A DNA stretch of 64,000 bases from Hyphomicrobiales bacterium (GTDB taxonomy: Bacteria; Pseudomonadota; Alphaproteobacteria; Rhizobiales; Beijerinckiaceae), in the NCBI GenBank assembly GCA_947455725.1, contig CANGPL010000003.1:1-64000 (forward strand), read 5' to 3'. The notes beneath the pieces were generated by a model. That model did no database searches. It saw nothing but the letters and a program-made list of their open reading frames with translations, and had not been told where the DNA came from. Positions 53,543-64,000 of this stretch are shown here, piece by piece. A program made the translations under genes and the position numbers. Every line of letters begins with the position of its first letter. The stretch's first letter is position 1.

Positions 53543-54931
53543 TTATCCCTTATTTTCTTTATCAAACGGGTTTTGGGTCTCGCGTAACGAGACACGAATA
53601 GGTGTACCCGGCAGCCCGAATGTTTCGCGCAATGAATTGATCAAATAACGCGTATAGCTATCCGGTAGGCCCGATAATTGATTACCAAAAATAGCAAAAT
53701 GCGGCGGTCGCGACTTCACCTGCGTCGCATAGCGCATTTTGATCCGGCGACCCGAGACGGCCGGTGGCGGATGCTTTTCAAGGACGCCCGCAAGCCACCG
53801 GTTGAGCTGCCCCGTCGATACACGCTTAGACCAAATTTCCGCCGACTTAATACAGGCCTCAATGAGCTTATCGGTACCCTCACCGGTAAGACCGGATAGC
53901 GGAATAATCGTCGCGCCCTTCACATTCGAAAGCAAACGTTCGGTATCCTCGACAAGTTTTTTGAAACGCCCCGTATCGCCCGCCACCAAATCCCATTTAT
54001 TGACGCCGACAACAAGCGCGCGACCTTCCTTCTCAATAACAGAAAGAATAGCGAGATCCTGTTTTTCAAACGGAATTGTAGCATCGAGCAGCAAAACGAC
54101 GACTTCGGCGAATTTCACGGCGCGTAAGCCATCGGATACGGCCAGCTTCTCGAGTTTATCCTCGATCCTCGAGCGTTTACGCATCCCGGCCGTATCGTAA
54201 AGCTTCATCGGACGACCACGGAAACTCCATTCTACGCCGATCGAATCCCGCGTGATACCAGCCTCCGGGCCGGTCAATAACCGCTCTTCACCGAGCAACC
54301 GGTTGATCAGTGTCGATTTACCCGCATTGGGCCGGCCAACAATTGCAATTCGCAAAGGCCGTGTCGGATCATTTTCAGCTTCTTCATCTTGCTCACTTTC
54401 GGGAGCGAACTCATCAATTTCCGACTTTTCGGTATGGAGCGGCAAGGCAAGACGAATAGCGTCATATAGGTCAGCCAACCCCTCACCATGCTCACCCGAG
54501 AAGGGGATCGGGTCGCCCAAGCCAAGCCCGAACGCCTCATAGGATTCCATCATGCCAATCTTGCCCTCCGCCTTATTGGCGAGAAGGATCACCGGCTTTC
54601 CGGCTCGTCGAACGAGCGTCGCAAAATGACGATCGGACGGCGTTAAACCGGCCCGAACATCAATTAGAAAGATAATCGCGTCAGCATCAGCAATCGCGGC
54701 CTCCGTCTGGCCACGCATTCGGCCCGTCAGCGTCGTCTCCGCGCTTTCCTCTAAGCCTGCCGTGTCGATCACCGTGAAATCGAGATCACCCAAACGCGCT
54801 TCGCCCTCTCGGCGGTCACGCGTGACACCGGGTTGATCGTCTACCAATGCGAGCTTCTTGCCTACAAGACGATTAAAGAGCGTCGACTTGCCGACATTCG
54901 GCCGGCCGACGAGCACGACCGTGAACGACAT
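53543..54931 (-). CDS. der: Ribosome biogenesis GTPase Der (EngA)
   Basis: Essential GTPase with two tandem G domains for 50S assembly, 462 residues. The first domain has [33 protein letters not shown] and NKAEGK; the second has [38 protein letters not shown] and NKWDL. The C-terminal KH-like domain contains [36 protein letters not shown] 54931 precedes the first G1 motif by ten residues. Its upstream neighbour is a YfgM-like protein; bamB, normally between them, is missing. Confidence 0.97.
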   Translation of the reverse strand: MSFTVVLVGRPNVGKSTLFNRLVGKKLALVDDQPGVTRDRREGEARLGDLDFTVIDTAGLEESAETTLTGRMRGQTEAAIADADAIIFLIDVRAGLTPSDRHFATLVRRAGKPVILLANKAEGKIGMMESYEAFGLGLGDPIPFSGEHGEGLADLYDAIRLALPLHTEKSEIDEFAPESEQDEEAENDPTRPLRIAIVGRPNAGKSTLINRLLGEERLLTGPEAGITRDSIGVEWSFRGRPMKLYDTAGMRKRSRIEDKLEKLAVSDGLRAVKFAEVVVLLLDATIPFEKQDLAILSVIEKEGRALVVGVNKWDLVAGDTGRFKKLVEDTERLLSNVKGATIIPLSGLTGEGTDKLIEACIKSAEIWSKRVSTGQLNRWLAGVLEKHPPPAVSGRRIKMRYATQVKSRPPHFAIFGNQLSGLPDSYTRYLINSLRETFGLPGTPIRVSLRETQNPFDKENKG

Positions 54932-54962
54932 GAGAATTTCCAATCTTACTGTTGCAGCACCC

Positions 54963-55619
54963 TTATGGGAGCTTGCTGCCTGCCTTTACAAGGGCAAGAT
55001 AAACTTGAACGCGCTGCTTTAACGTTGCTGGCGCAATTTCATCGGTCATAATTTCATCGAAAAGCTTGCCAGCGCCTGCAATATCGCCCGCTTTCAATAA
55101 TTTCAGTCCTACCAATTCACGAGCATTGCCAGCCCAGGTTCCACCCGGAACGATCAATGACTGCAGCTTTGCCTGAACATCCTCAAGCGAAGCCGTATCA
55201 ACGATGAGCGTCGCTGCCCGCAAACGCGCTAACCCCCGCAACACCGGCGGCAGGGTGGCATCGGATGCAAGAACATCAAACTGCTTAACCCCCTCGCCTT
55301 TATCGACAAGCGAACGCTCTACCGCCAAGCGAAACCGCGATAATACCGCGTAACCCGCTCCGCCGTCGGACGCTATGGCATTGAATTCCTTTGCTGCGTC
55401 ATCCGACTTTCCAGCTGCCGAAGCCTCAAGTGCCGATTGAAACCGCGCACCTAGAGCCTCTGCCTTCTGATTTTCATAATGCGCATAAAACCGGTAGCCT
55501 GCCGTTAAAACGACAAGGATCAGACCGAACGCAAAGAAAAAAGGCCCATATTTCTTCCAGACATCAATGGCCTGATCACGGCGGATATCGTCATCAATTT
55601 CGCGAAATATGTCGGACAT
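54963..55619 (-). CDS. YfgM-like TPR-domain inner membrane protein
   Basis: A 218-residue single-pass membrane protein. The N-terminal [23 protein letters not shown] is cytoplasmic, one helix follows (about 25-45), and the periplasmic part has helical TPR-like repeats ([47 protein letters not shown]). It belongs to the DUF2133/YfgM family, the ancillary SecYEG-associated chaperone encoded just before bamB and der. ATG 55619 is the start. Here it is followed directly by der after 31 bp. Confidence 0.88.
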   Translation of the reverse strand: MSDIFREIDDDIRRDQAIDVWKKYGPFFFAFGLILVVLTAGYRFYAHYENQKAEALGARFQSALEASAAGKSDDAAKEFNAIASDGGAGYAVLSRFRLAVERSLVDKGEGVKQFDVLASDATLPPVLRGLARLRAATLIVDTASLEDVQAKLQSLIVPGGTWAGNARELVGLKLLKAGDIAGAGKLFDEIMTDEIAPATLKQRVQVYLALVKAGSKLP

Positions 55620-55691
55620 GCTGGCCAATCTCAAAAACGGAGGAGGCCCTTCTATAAGGAAACGCCGCGCCTTAGTTAAGTAAAAAATCCA

Positions 55692-56264
55692 TCAACCCAT
55701 CAAACTGACGCCGACAAGAACGGGATGGAGATGGATCATGCCAATATAGGCAATAATACCGGCCACAACAGCAATAATGTCACCCAAAACCCGCGGAGCT
55801 GGAAGCTCGACGGTCGCAGCTGGTCGCCATTTAAACGAAATCCGATCAACAACAGCCCAAGCCAACAAGGCACCGAAGAGAATCATACCGCCCAAATCGC
55901 CATTCGCCAGAAAATGGCCGAACGCCCACGCCTTAATACCCACCAACATGGGATGTTTAAGCCGCATTTTAATATACCCCCGTGGCGCATAGGCTGCCGC
56001 GAGTGAAATAAAAGAAACCAACATAAACAAATAATTCAGATGCTTTAGAGCTGCCGGAGGATTCCAAATTTGAATAAGACCCGCCTCGCGATAGGCTGCA
56101 AAGCCATCAAACAAGATAACAAGGCCTATAAGGGAGAAGACGCTGTAGACACCTTTATAGACGTTCGGCCCCATTGCTCCGACCAAAAACGCATGAAGGC
56201 GGGGGAACATTCCGATCGAATGGAATGCAAGAAAAACGATGAGTCCAACAATTAAAAAGGTCAC
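55692..56264 (-). CDS. NnrU family membrane protein
   Basis: A 190-residue polytopic membrane protein with about five or six hydrophobic helices. The N-terminal LIVGLIVFLAFHSIGMFPRLHAF, the central PRGYIKMRLKHPMLVGIKAWAFGHFLANGDLGGMILFGALLAWAVVDRISFKWR and the small C-terminus match NnrU, first described near denitrification genes and related to isoprenylcysteine methyltransferase-like folds. The start is GTG 56264. No nitrogen-oxide genes are nearby, so a role in denitrification cannot be inferred. Confidence 0.88.
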   Translation of the reverse strand: MTFLIVGLIVFLAFHSIGMFPRLHAFLVGAMGPNVYKGVYSVFSLIGLVILFDGFAAYREAGLIQIWNPPAALKHLNYLFMLVSFISLAAAYAPRGYIKMRLKHPMLVGIKAWAFGHFLANGDLGGMILFGALLAWAVVDRISFKWRPAATVELPAPRVLGDIIAVVAGIIAYIGMIHLHPVLVGVSLMG

Positions 56265-56402
56265 GATTAGCTATCTCTCGGGTTTGAAGCTTCATCTAAA
56301 GCGCTTTACGTTCGGCCGTCGAGCGGAATTTCAAGATCACCCGACCTAATATCAAACATCAAATATGCAATCGAACGGGCCGCTTTAGCTCCATTCATGA
56401 AT

Positions 56403-57161
56403 TTATTTCGGCTTTTTACCAACCAAGACGGTCAATGGCCATTCTACAGATCTCACCACAGCGGGATCACCCCATACCGCGCCCAATTCGGCCTCAAATT
56501 CCGGCACAGGATCGACGCCGGTCGCTTTGATAAAACTCGCGGTCGCGGACCAACTTCTAACATAGGAAACCAGCTGCCCCATTTCCCACCCGACTTTCAT
56601 TTCGAAAGGTGGCGCGTCAATCAGCGGAAAAGGAAATTGGATTGAACGATAGCCCTGTTCAACATATAGCCGTTCCGGTGGCCAATATGGGCCGACAATC
56701 TCACTATAAAACCGTTGGAAGACCTCATTAACCTCATGGCCCTGAATAAGCTGACGCCCATAACTCCAAACGGCAAGAATACCTTCCGGTTTAAGAACTC
56801 GATTTACTTCGCTGAAGAAACGATCAAAATCAAACCAATGAAGCGCCTGCGCAACCGTTACAAGATCGACTGAACCGCCCGCAAGACCGCTTTCCTCAGC
56901 AGACGCCACACGGTACTCAATCTTTTGGTGCGGTTCGGCTTGGCCAATCTGCTTCGCGCTCGCGTCGGTTGCGATGATATGACCGAAATAATCGGCCAAA
57001 GCACGCGAGGCTTGCCCGCTGCCTGCCCCGCAATCCCAAACGACATCACTTCTATCGCATAATGTCGAAAGCCACTCATAAAGCGCCAACGGATAGGTCG
57101 GACGGGTGTCAGCGTAATGTGACGAGACGGCACCGAAATGATCGACGAATGGCTTTGTCAT
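56403..57161 (-). CDS. Class I SAM-dependent methyltransferase
   Basis: A 252-residue methyltransferase with N-terminal TKPFVDHFGAVSSHYADTRPTYP. The motif VVWDCGAGSGQASRALADYF is motif I, and AEESGLAGGSVDLVTVAQALHWFDFDRFF provides motifs II and III in the style of methyltransferase type 11. The substrate is unknown. ATG 57161 is the start. It is 9 bp downstream of guaA on the same strand, so they may share a transcript. Confidence 0.85.
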   Translation of the reverse strand: MTKPFVDHFGAVSSHYADTRPTYPLALYEWLSTLCDRSDVVWDCGAGSGQASRALADYFGHIIATDASAKQIGQAEPHQKIEYRVASAEESGLAGGSVDLVTVAQALHWFDFDRFFSEVNRVLKPEGILAVWSYGRQLIQGHEVNEVFQRFYSEIVGPYWPPERLYVEQGYRSIQFPFPLIDAPPFEMKVGWEMGQLVSYVRSWSATASFIKATGVDPVPEFEAELGAVWGDPAVVRSVEWPLTVLVGKKPK

Positions 57162-57170
57162 CAAGTTGGT

Positions 57171-58736
57171 TTATTCCCACTCAATTGTCCCAGGCGGCTT
57201 CGACGTGACATCATAAACAACGCGGTTAATGCCCCTTACCTCGTTGATAATACGGTTAGCCGCACGCCCTAAGAAATTCATATCAAACGGATAAAAATCC
57301 GCCGTCATTCCATCAACCGAAGTAACCGCACGCAACGCGCACACATTATCATAGGTACGCCCATCACCCATCACGCCGACGGTGCGCACGGGAAGCAGAA
57401 CCGCGAAGGCCTGCCAAATCGTGTCATAGAGGCCTGCGCGGCGAATTTCCTCTAAATAGATTTCGTCCGCCAAACGCAAAATATCGCATTTTTCCTTGGT
57501 CACTTCGCCGGGAATACGAATGGCCAAGCCGGGCCCCGGAAATGGATGCCTGCCCACAAACGCGTCAGGCAAGCCCAATTCGCGGCCCAAGGCGCGCACT
57601 TCATCTTTGAACAATTCCCGTAAGGGTTCAACCAATTGCATCTTCATGCGTGCAGGCAATCCGCCCACATTATGGTGCGACTTGATCGTAACCGACGGCC
57701 CGCCAGTGAAGGAAACGCTCTCGATTACGTCCGGATAAAGGGTGCCTTGGGCAAGGAAATCCGCGCCGCCAATTTTTTTGGCCTCAGCGTCAAAGACATC
57801 AATGAACAAACGACCAATGGTCTTGCGCTTGGCCTCAGGGTCGGAAACACCAGCGAGTTCTTTTAGAAAAAGCTCTTCTGCATCAACATGTACGAGAGGT
57901 ATATTATAGTGATCTTTGAAGAGGGAGACGACCTTTTCAGCCTCCGCCATGCGAAGTAAGCCGTGATCGACAAACACGCAGGTCAATTGATCACCAATCG
58001 CTTCATGGATCAAAACGGCCGCCACGGCAGAATCAACACCGCCCGACAATCCACAAATCACGCGGCCTTTACCAACCTGCGCCCGAATGCGCGCAATCGC
58101 CTCTTCGCGAAAAGCCTTCATCGTCCAGTCGGCATGGCATCCGGCAATATTGCGAACAAAATTTCGAATAAGCGCAGCGCCATGCGGCGTATGAACCACT
58201 TCAGGATGGAACTGCGCGGCGTAAAAGCGTCGGGCTTCATCGGCGATGACGGCAATCGGCGCATTTTCAGACGTTGCAACAACAGCAAATCCCTCCGGCA
58301 AGACGGTGACGCGATCACCATGGCTCATCCAAACCGGATAGCGCTGTCCCTTTTCCCACACGCCTTCAAATAAAGCGCAGTCGGCGGTTACCGTTACTTC
58401 AGCGCGACCAAATTCGCGATGATGGCCACCCTCAACCTTGCCGCCCAATTGCTTGGCCATGGTCTGCTCGCCATAGCAGATGCCGAGCACAGGAATGCCC
58501 GCAGTAAAGATCGCCTGCGGTGCTGACGGTGCATTCTGATCCAGCACAGAAGCCGGACCACCGGATAGAATAACGCCCTTAGGCGAGATATCCGCAAAAG
58601 CCTTTTCAGCCGACTGAAACGGGACGATTTCGCAATAAACACCCTCTTCGCGAACGCGACGGGCAATAAGCTGCGTCACCTGACTACCAAAATCGACAAT
58701 CAGTATTTTTTCATGCGTTTCCGTCATCTCGCTCAT
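57171..58736 (-). CDS. guaA: GMP synthase (glutamine-hydrolysing)
   Basis: Two-domain enzyme that aminates XMP to GMP. The 521-residue protein has the class I glutaminase triad with C87 in [11 protein letters not shown] and H in [11 protein letters not shown]. The synthetase P-loop is [13 protein letters not shown], followed by [10 protein letters not shown] and the C-terminal [12 protein letters not shown] 58736 starts the protein. It forms a purine-related cluster with guaB on the same strand, separated by an RsmB-family methyltransferase. Confidence 0.97.
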   Translation of the reverse strand: MSEMTETHEKILIVDFGSQVTQLIARRVREEGVYCEIVPFQSAEKAFADISPKGVILSGGPASVLDQNAPSAPQAIFTAGIPVLGICYGEQTMAKQLGGKVEGGHHREFGRAEVTVTADCALFEGVWEKGQRYPVWMSHGDRVTVLPEGFAVVATSENAPIAVIADEARRFYAAQFHPEVVHTPHGAALIRNFVRNIAGCHADWTMKAFREEAIARIRAQVGKGRVICGLSGGVDSAVAAVLIHEAIGDQLTCVFVDHGLLRMAEAEKVVSLFKDHYNIPLVHVDAEELFLKELAGVSDPEAKRKTIGRLFIDVFDAEAKKIGGADFLAQGTLYPDVIESVSFTGGPSVTIKSHHNVGGLPARMKMQLVEPLRELFKDEVRALGRELGLPDAFVGRHPFPGPGLAIRIPGEVTKEKCDILRLADEIYLEEIRRAGLYDTIWQAFAVLLPVRTVGVMGDGRTYDNVCALRAVTSVDGMTADFYPFDMNFLGRAANRIINEVRGINRVVYDVTSKPPGTIEWE

Positions 58737-58742
58737 CCCGTG

Positions 58743-60041
58743 TCACGCTACTTTCGTCAGTATGGAAATATAAAATCCATCGGTTCCGGTCCGTTTGGGG
58801 GTCAGCTGCAGACCAAATCCCATCGGGGATACGAAACTGGCAAGCGCCTCAAGGCCCGCATGTTCGGCAACACTGGCAGGTTCAATGACTTCAAAACCAG
58901 CGTGACGCTCTAAGAAGCTACTCACGGCGCCGTCATTCTCGCGCGGTAAAAGCGAGCAGGTAATATAGGCTATCCGACCACCTGATTTTACAAATTGAGA
59001 CGCACGATCAAGCACTTCAGCCTGCTCTTTGATGCGATCTTCGAGCGCATTCGGACGCACGCGCCACTTTGCATCCGGGTTCCGCCGCCATGTACCCGTT
59101 CCCGTGCATGGGGCGTCGACGACTACGAGATCAATATGGCCTTCTAAGCCCTCCAACGGCTCGTCGTCCTTGCCCTTTGGCGAACGAACTTGAACATTTC
59201 GAACACCTGAGCGGGTCATCCGATCAAAGATGGGAGCCAGCCGCCGTTTATCGCTATCGGTCGCAAAAATCTGTCCGCGATTATCCATCAGGGCCGCGAG
59301 CGCAAGCGTTTTCCCGCCACCACCGGCGCACAAATCGATGATCTGCATCCCCGGATCCGGCGCTGCAAGCTGCGCTGCCAATTGCGATCCCTCGTCTTGG
59401 ATTTCGTATGCGCCTTTTTGAAACGCTGGCTCAGACTGAACCGATACCGCTCGCCCATCTTCAAGCGGCAACACGCGCAATCCGACCGGCGAAAAATCGG
59501 TAGTCTTCACATTCATATGGGATAATTGCGCAAGAACGGCTTCAGGCTCGGCTTTAAGCGTATTAACCCGCAAATCAACCGGCGCGCGGCTTGCCAATGC
59601 CGAGAGTTCTTCAACGCGGCTCTCACCAAACGCCGTCTGAAACTCGCCGTCGAGCCATTCGGGGTAATCACCTGCGACCCAAGCCGGTGCACCCTCGAGC
59701 GAACCCGATGTCAATGATTTCCGTTCATCGTCTGATAAAGGCTGAGGCGCAAAACGACTGCCATCACACAGCGCAGAAATGGCGTTCACATCGAGCCCGC
59801 GGGAAAGCCCCAGCGTGCCAAGCAACATGGCGCGCGAATTATCGCCACCCATCAAGAAGCAAGCCGACGCCCGACGACGCAGCGCGTCATGGACCAAGGC
59901 CGATATTCCGGCGCGATCACCCGAACCAGCAAACCGGTGCGAAAGGCCCCAGTCTTTTAAAACATCATTAGCCGGACGCCTACGCGCGGCAATATCGTCC
60001 AAAATTTCGATGGCGGCAGAAAGCCGGGCAGAAGGGGTCAT
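58743..60041 (-). CDS. RsmB/NOP family RNA cytosine-C5 methyltransferase
   Basis: A 432-residue RNA m5C methyltransferase. The N-terminal NusB-like part is followed by the catalytic fold with motif I IDLCAGGGGKTLALAALM. The two catalytic cysteines are in motif IV (DAPCTGTGTWRRNPDAKW) and motif VI (YITCSLLPREND). The target RNA could be 16S rRNA C967 or another site. ATG 60041 is the start. It lies between guaB and guaA, a frequent order in Rhizobiales. Confidence 0.92.
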   Translation of the reverse strand: MTPSARLSAAIEILDDIAARRRPANDVLKDWGLSHRFAGSGDRAGISALVHDALRRRASACFLMGGDNSRAMLLGTLGLSRGLDVNAISALCDGSRFAPQPLSDDERKSLTSGSLEGAPAWVAGDYPEWLDGEFQTAFGESRVEELSALASRAPVDLRVNTLKAEPEAVLAQLSHMNVKTTDFSPVGLRVLPLEDGRAVSVQSEPAFQKGAYEIQDEGSQLAAQLAAPDPGMQIIDLCAGGGGKTLALAALMDNRGQIFATDSDKRRLAPIFDRMTRSGVRNVQVRSPKGKDDEPLEGLEGHIDLVVVDAPCTGTGTWRRNPDAKWRVRPNALEDRIKEQAEVLDRASQFVKSGGRIAYITCSLLPRENDGAVSSFLERHAGFEVIEPASVAEHAGLEALASFVSPMGFGLQLTPKRTGTDGFYISILTKVA

Positions 60042-60084
60042 TTCATATCTTTCAGCGCGCCAAACGGACGCGTTACGCCCGACT

Positions 60085-61593
<1,509 letters not shown>

Positions 61594-61747
61594 TCATTAG
61601 GGGATTTGTTTCGATGCGAAGCGATGCCGCGCCGAAATATGAATTGGCACCGGGACCTATCACGTCGCCTGAGAAACGGAAAGGCAGAGCGTAAAGATTT
61701 TCGAGATAATCAGAAAATGCCTGAGATAATAGCAGGATTATTGGCGG

Positions 61748-62482
61748 TTACTGCTCGAAATTGTCCTCATCAAGCCGAGGCGAGCCACGCGAACCCCGAT
61801 ATCCTGTTGCAACAACATAAAGTTCCGCCGAATCGGGACGGCTGGCGGCGGGCTTATAGTGGCGTACAACGGCAAAATCGCGTTTCAAATTGGCGAGCAA
61901 CTCGCCTTCGGTTCCGCCTTGCAGGACTTTCGCGAGGAACACGCCGCCTGGCGCCAAAACCTCACGGGCAAAATCCGCCGCCAATTCGGCCAAGGCCACG
62001 ATTTTTAAATGATCAGTCTTTTTGTGGCCTGTGGTATTAGCGGCCATATCAGACATCACAACATCCGCATCACCACCCAACATCTCTTTTAAGCGATCCG
62101 GCGCATCCGCTTCGAGAAAATCCATCACTTGGAAGTCGACACCAGGAATCGGCTCAATTTCCAAAAGATCAATCCCGATGACTTTACCGCGCTCTTTATC
62201 GGAGCCGACGATCTTAGCCGCCACCTGAGCCCAACCACCCGGAGCGGCGCCCAAATCAACGATCCGCCCACCGGACTTGAATAATTTAAACTTCTCATTG
62301 AGCTCGATAATCTTGAAGGCTGCGCGCGAGCGGTAGCCTTCGCGCTTCGCCCTTGCGACATAAGGGTCATTCAACTGCCTTTCGAGCCAGCGATTTTGCG
62401 ATACGGTACGCTTTTTAGCCGTCTTCACACGCTGTTTTAAGGAACGGCCGCCTTCGCGGCCTGAACTGTTCTCGGATGTCAT
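61748..62482 (-). CDS. rlmE: 23S rRNA 2'-O-methyltransferase RlmE (FtsJ)
   Basis: Methylates U2552 of 23S rRNA (E. coli numbering). The 244-residue protein has a basic N-terminal extension, then [21 protein letters not shown] (catalytic Lys), [15 protein letters not shown] (motif I), [17 protein letters not shown] (catalytic Asp) and [10 protein letters not shown] (Lys). The family K-D-K-E tetrad is present. ATG 62482 overlaps the ppx stop as ATGA. The 5' extension relative to E. coli is about 35 residues. Confidence 0.96.
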   Translation of the reverse strand: MTSENSSGREGGRSLKQRVKTAKKRTVSQNRWLERQLNDPYVARAKREGYRSRAAFKIIELNEKFKLFKSGGRIVDLGAAPGGWAQVAAKIVGSDKERGKVIGIDLLEIEPIPGVDFQVMDFLEADAPDRLKEMLGGDADVVMSDMAANTTGHKKTDHLKIVALAELAADFAREVLAPGGVFLAKVLQGGTEGELLANLKRDFAVVRHYKPAASRPDSAELYVVATGYRGSRGSPRLDEDNFEQ

Positions 62483-63555
62483 GCTCGGCCGATCAGAGTT
62501 TGCGGCCAAACGCCGTCATCCATCATGAGTTGCATCAATATGCCCTCTCTTAGGCCACGATCGGCAACCCTGACCCGGTCGGAAGGAAAAACCTGTCGGA
62601 TCGCATCAAGAATGGCGCAACCGGAAAGGACCAAATCCGCCCGTTCGGTTCCAATGCACGCACTCGCTTCCCGTTCCTGATAGGTCATGTGGAGAAGTCT
62701 CTCAACAATCACGCTAATCTCATCGCTTTTCATCCAAATACCGTCAACAGCACGCCGATCATAGCGGGGTAGACCCAAATGAACCCCAGCCAGCGTCGTC
62801 ACCGTGCCTGACGTGCCGAGGAGATGAAAATTAAGCGGCTTAGCGGCCTCGCCCAACGCGTCGACGAAGGGTTGCAGCAATTGAACAACTTCACCCACCA
62901 TCACCCGATAGATTTGCGGCGTGACATGACGCCCACCATGGCGTTCGGCAAGGCTCACCACGCCAACGGGCAAAGACGACCATTCCCGCATCCGATGGCG
63001 GACCGTTTGCTTTGTCTTGCTTTCCTGATCCAGCCAGACGATCTCGGTCGAGCCTCCGCCAATATCAAACAAAACAACGCTTTCCGCTGCCGGATCAGCC
63101 AAAGCGGCGCATCCGGAAGCGGCCAAAATCGCTTCGGTCTCGCGGTCGATAATCTCAAGCGAGAGACCTGTTTCTTCTTCCACACGGGAAATGAACTCGG
63201 AACTGTTCTTAGCGGCCCGACACGCCTCGGTGGCAATCAGCCTAGCGCGGCTTACGCCACGATGGTCCATTTTCGAACGGCAGATTTTAAGGGCTTCAAT
63301 CGTCCGAATTATCGCTGCTTCGCTCAAATATTGGTTTACGCCCAAGCCCTCGCCCAAACGAACGATGCGAGAAAACGCGTCCACCACGCGAAACCCATCT
63401 TTTGACGGCCTTGCCATCAGCAACCGGCAATTATTCGTTCCGAGATCAAGGGCACCGTAAATGGCAGACGCAGATTCCCGATAAGATCGGCGCTCGGTAA
63501 AACGCGATCCATCAGAACCCAATTCATTCCTACGCTGGACAAATGCCCGCGACAT
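62479..63555 (-). CDS. Ppx/GppA family phosphatase
   Basis: An actin-fold phosphatase of 358 residues acting on polyphosphate or pppGpp. It has [16 protein letters not shown] (phosphate loop 1), the second loop [15 protein letters not shown], and [14 protein letters not shown]. The protein lacks the HD domain, so it is the short form. ATG 63555 is chosen because GGAATGG precedes it; an earlier in-frame non-ATG start would add a basic, poorly conserved segment. The ppx-rlmE pair with overlapping ATGA is common in Rhizobiales, and the response regulator lies upstream on the same strand. Confidence 0.92.
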   Translation of the reverse strand: MSRAFVQRRNELGSDGSRFTERRSYRESASAIYGALDLGTNNCRLLMARPSKDGFRVVDAFSRIVRLGEGLGVNQYLSEAAIIRTIEALKICRSKMDHRGVSRARLIATEACRAAKNSSEFISRVEEETGLSLEIIDRETEAILAASGCAALADPAAESVVLFDIGGGSTEIVWLDQESKTKQTVRHRMREWSSLPVGVVSLAERHGGRHVTPQIYRVMVGEVVQLLQPFVDALGEAAKPLNFHLLGTSGTVTTLAGVHLGLPRYDRRAVDGIWMKSDEISVIVERLLHMTYQEREASACIGTERADLVLSGCAILDAIRQVFPSDRVRVADRGLREGILMQLMMDDGVWPQTLIGRA

Positions 63556-63659
63556 GCCATTCCAACCAAAATTACTTTTCGGAGTAATGGTAACATCATG
63601 GGGGCGACGCTGCAAAGCTTCATATCAGCGCCCTTGATGAGGGGTTCAGGCCAATAGGT

Positions 63660-64000
63660 CTAACTGGCCATCGCAACCTGATATAAATGTTCCAGTGTTT
63701 TGGCTAATCGCGCGGGAATTACGGGCTTGGTGATCAGCGCATCAAAGCCCGCATTGCGTGCCTCGTCGACGAGAGTGCGCGTCGCTTTTGACGCGACGAG
63801 AACGATCTTTGGAATCTTCCCGTCGGCATTTCTCGATCGTATCATCCGGCAAATTTCGACAGATGATAACACGGGCATATTCTCGTCCATAATGACGAGG
63901 TCGATATCCAATCGCCCTAAACTATCAAATAAGGAGCGCAAGGTCTCAGCGGTCCAAACGCCCGTATAACCATAGCCCGACAGGATTTCGACGACCATGC
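63660..64000 (-). CDS. Response regulator receiver domain protein (5' end beyond window)
   Basis: The C-terminal part of a CheY-like receiver. The phosphoacceptor aspartate lies in DLVIMDENMP, the conserved lysine is in ALITKPV, and PKIVLVASKAT supplies the alpha4-beta4 region with Ser/Ala at the switch position. The visible part begins around MVVEILSGYG, which in such proteins follows an N-terminal acidic pocket (DD) that would lie beyond base 64000, so the gene is truncated. It ends shortly after the receiver, so it is a stand-alone receiver with no output domain, probably working by protein contact. Confidence 0.8.
   Translation of the reverse strand, partial: MVVEILSGYGYTGVWTAETLRSLFDSLGRLDIDLVIMDENMPVLSSVEICRMIRSRNADGKIPKIVLVASKATRTLVDEARNAGFDALITKPVIPARLAKTLEHLYQVAMAS

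Overview
The window is a gene-dense chromosomal segment of an alphaproteobacterium, most likely of the Hyphomicrobiales (Rhizobiales) type. The evidence is the presence of PopZ, the aapJQMP general amino acid transporter next to metC, an NDUFS4-type complex I subunit, ChrR, and two gene orders typical of that group: rpsF-rpsR-DUF2232-rplI-dnaB-alr-radA-cvpA-purF-SDR, and fabD-fabG-acpP-fabF-mltG-gmk facing lptF-lptG-lptD-rsmA. Base composition looks balanced rather than strongly GC-rich (judged by eye). There is no phage, IS element, CRISPR array or rRNA operon.

Layout. 1-6.3 kb: a truncated gene end, a DUF4864 protein, valS, popZ, a TolC-type channel and a PCMT-like methyltransferase. 6.4-6.7 kb: tRNA-Cys and tRNA-Asn. 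6.8-13.2 kb: a light and oxidative-stress block. A photolyase, FAD oxidoreductase, DUF1365 protein and cyclopropane-fatty-acid-synthase-like methyltransferase form a plus-strand operon that converges on chrR-SDR. 13.4-16 kb: cysK, alaX and sseA. 16-20.3 kb: aapJQMP. 20.5-24.8 kb: metC, a PNPOx-like protein, tRNA-Arg, an NDUFS4-type subunit, tRNA-Pro and an ABC-F ATPase. 24.9-25.2 kb: an apparently undescribed unit with a structured leader and a 31-codon ORF. 25.2-42 kb: lipoprotein, holC, pepA, the LPS export genes, rsmA, gmk, mltG, the fatty acid synthesis genes, xthA, a voltage-gated channel and a Sel1 protein. 42-53.5 kb: mntH and the ribosomal protein to purF block. 53.5-64 kb: der, a YfgM-like protein, nnrU, guaA, an RsmB-family methyltransferase, guaB, rlmE, ppx and a truncated response regulator.

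Most genes are housekeeping. The points most worth a second look are: (i) the 24.95-25.2 kb unit, a small ORF with an ideal Shine-Dalgarno sequence, downstream hairpins, and a leader whose segments can pair in two mutually exclusive ways; (ii) a ChrR anti-sigma factor that lacks three of the four N-terminal zinc ligands and has no sigma gene beside it, with matching ECF-like promoter elements upstream of both chrR and the photolyase operon; (iii) absence, at their usual positions, of surA and pdxA (between lptD and rsmA), yicC (between gmk and mltG) and bamB (next to der), two of which serve outer-membrane protein assembly; and (iv) a candidate 18-codon ORF with operator-like repeats before mntH.

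Coordinates and motifs were read directly from the sequence. Family names come from recognising conserved motifs, without database searches.
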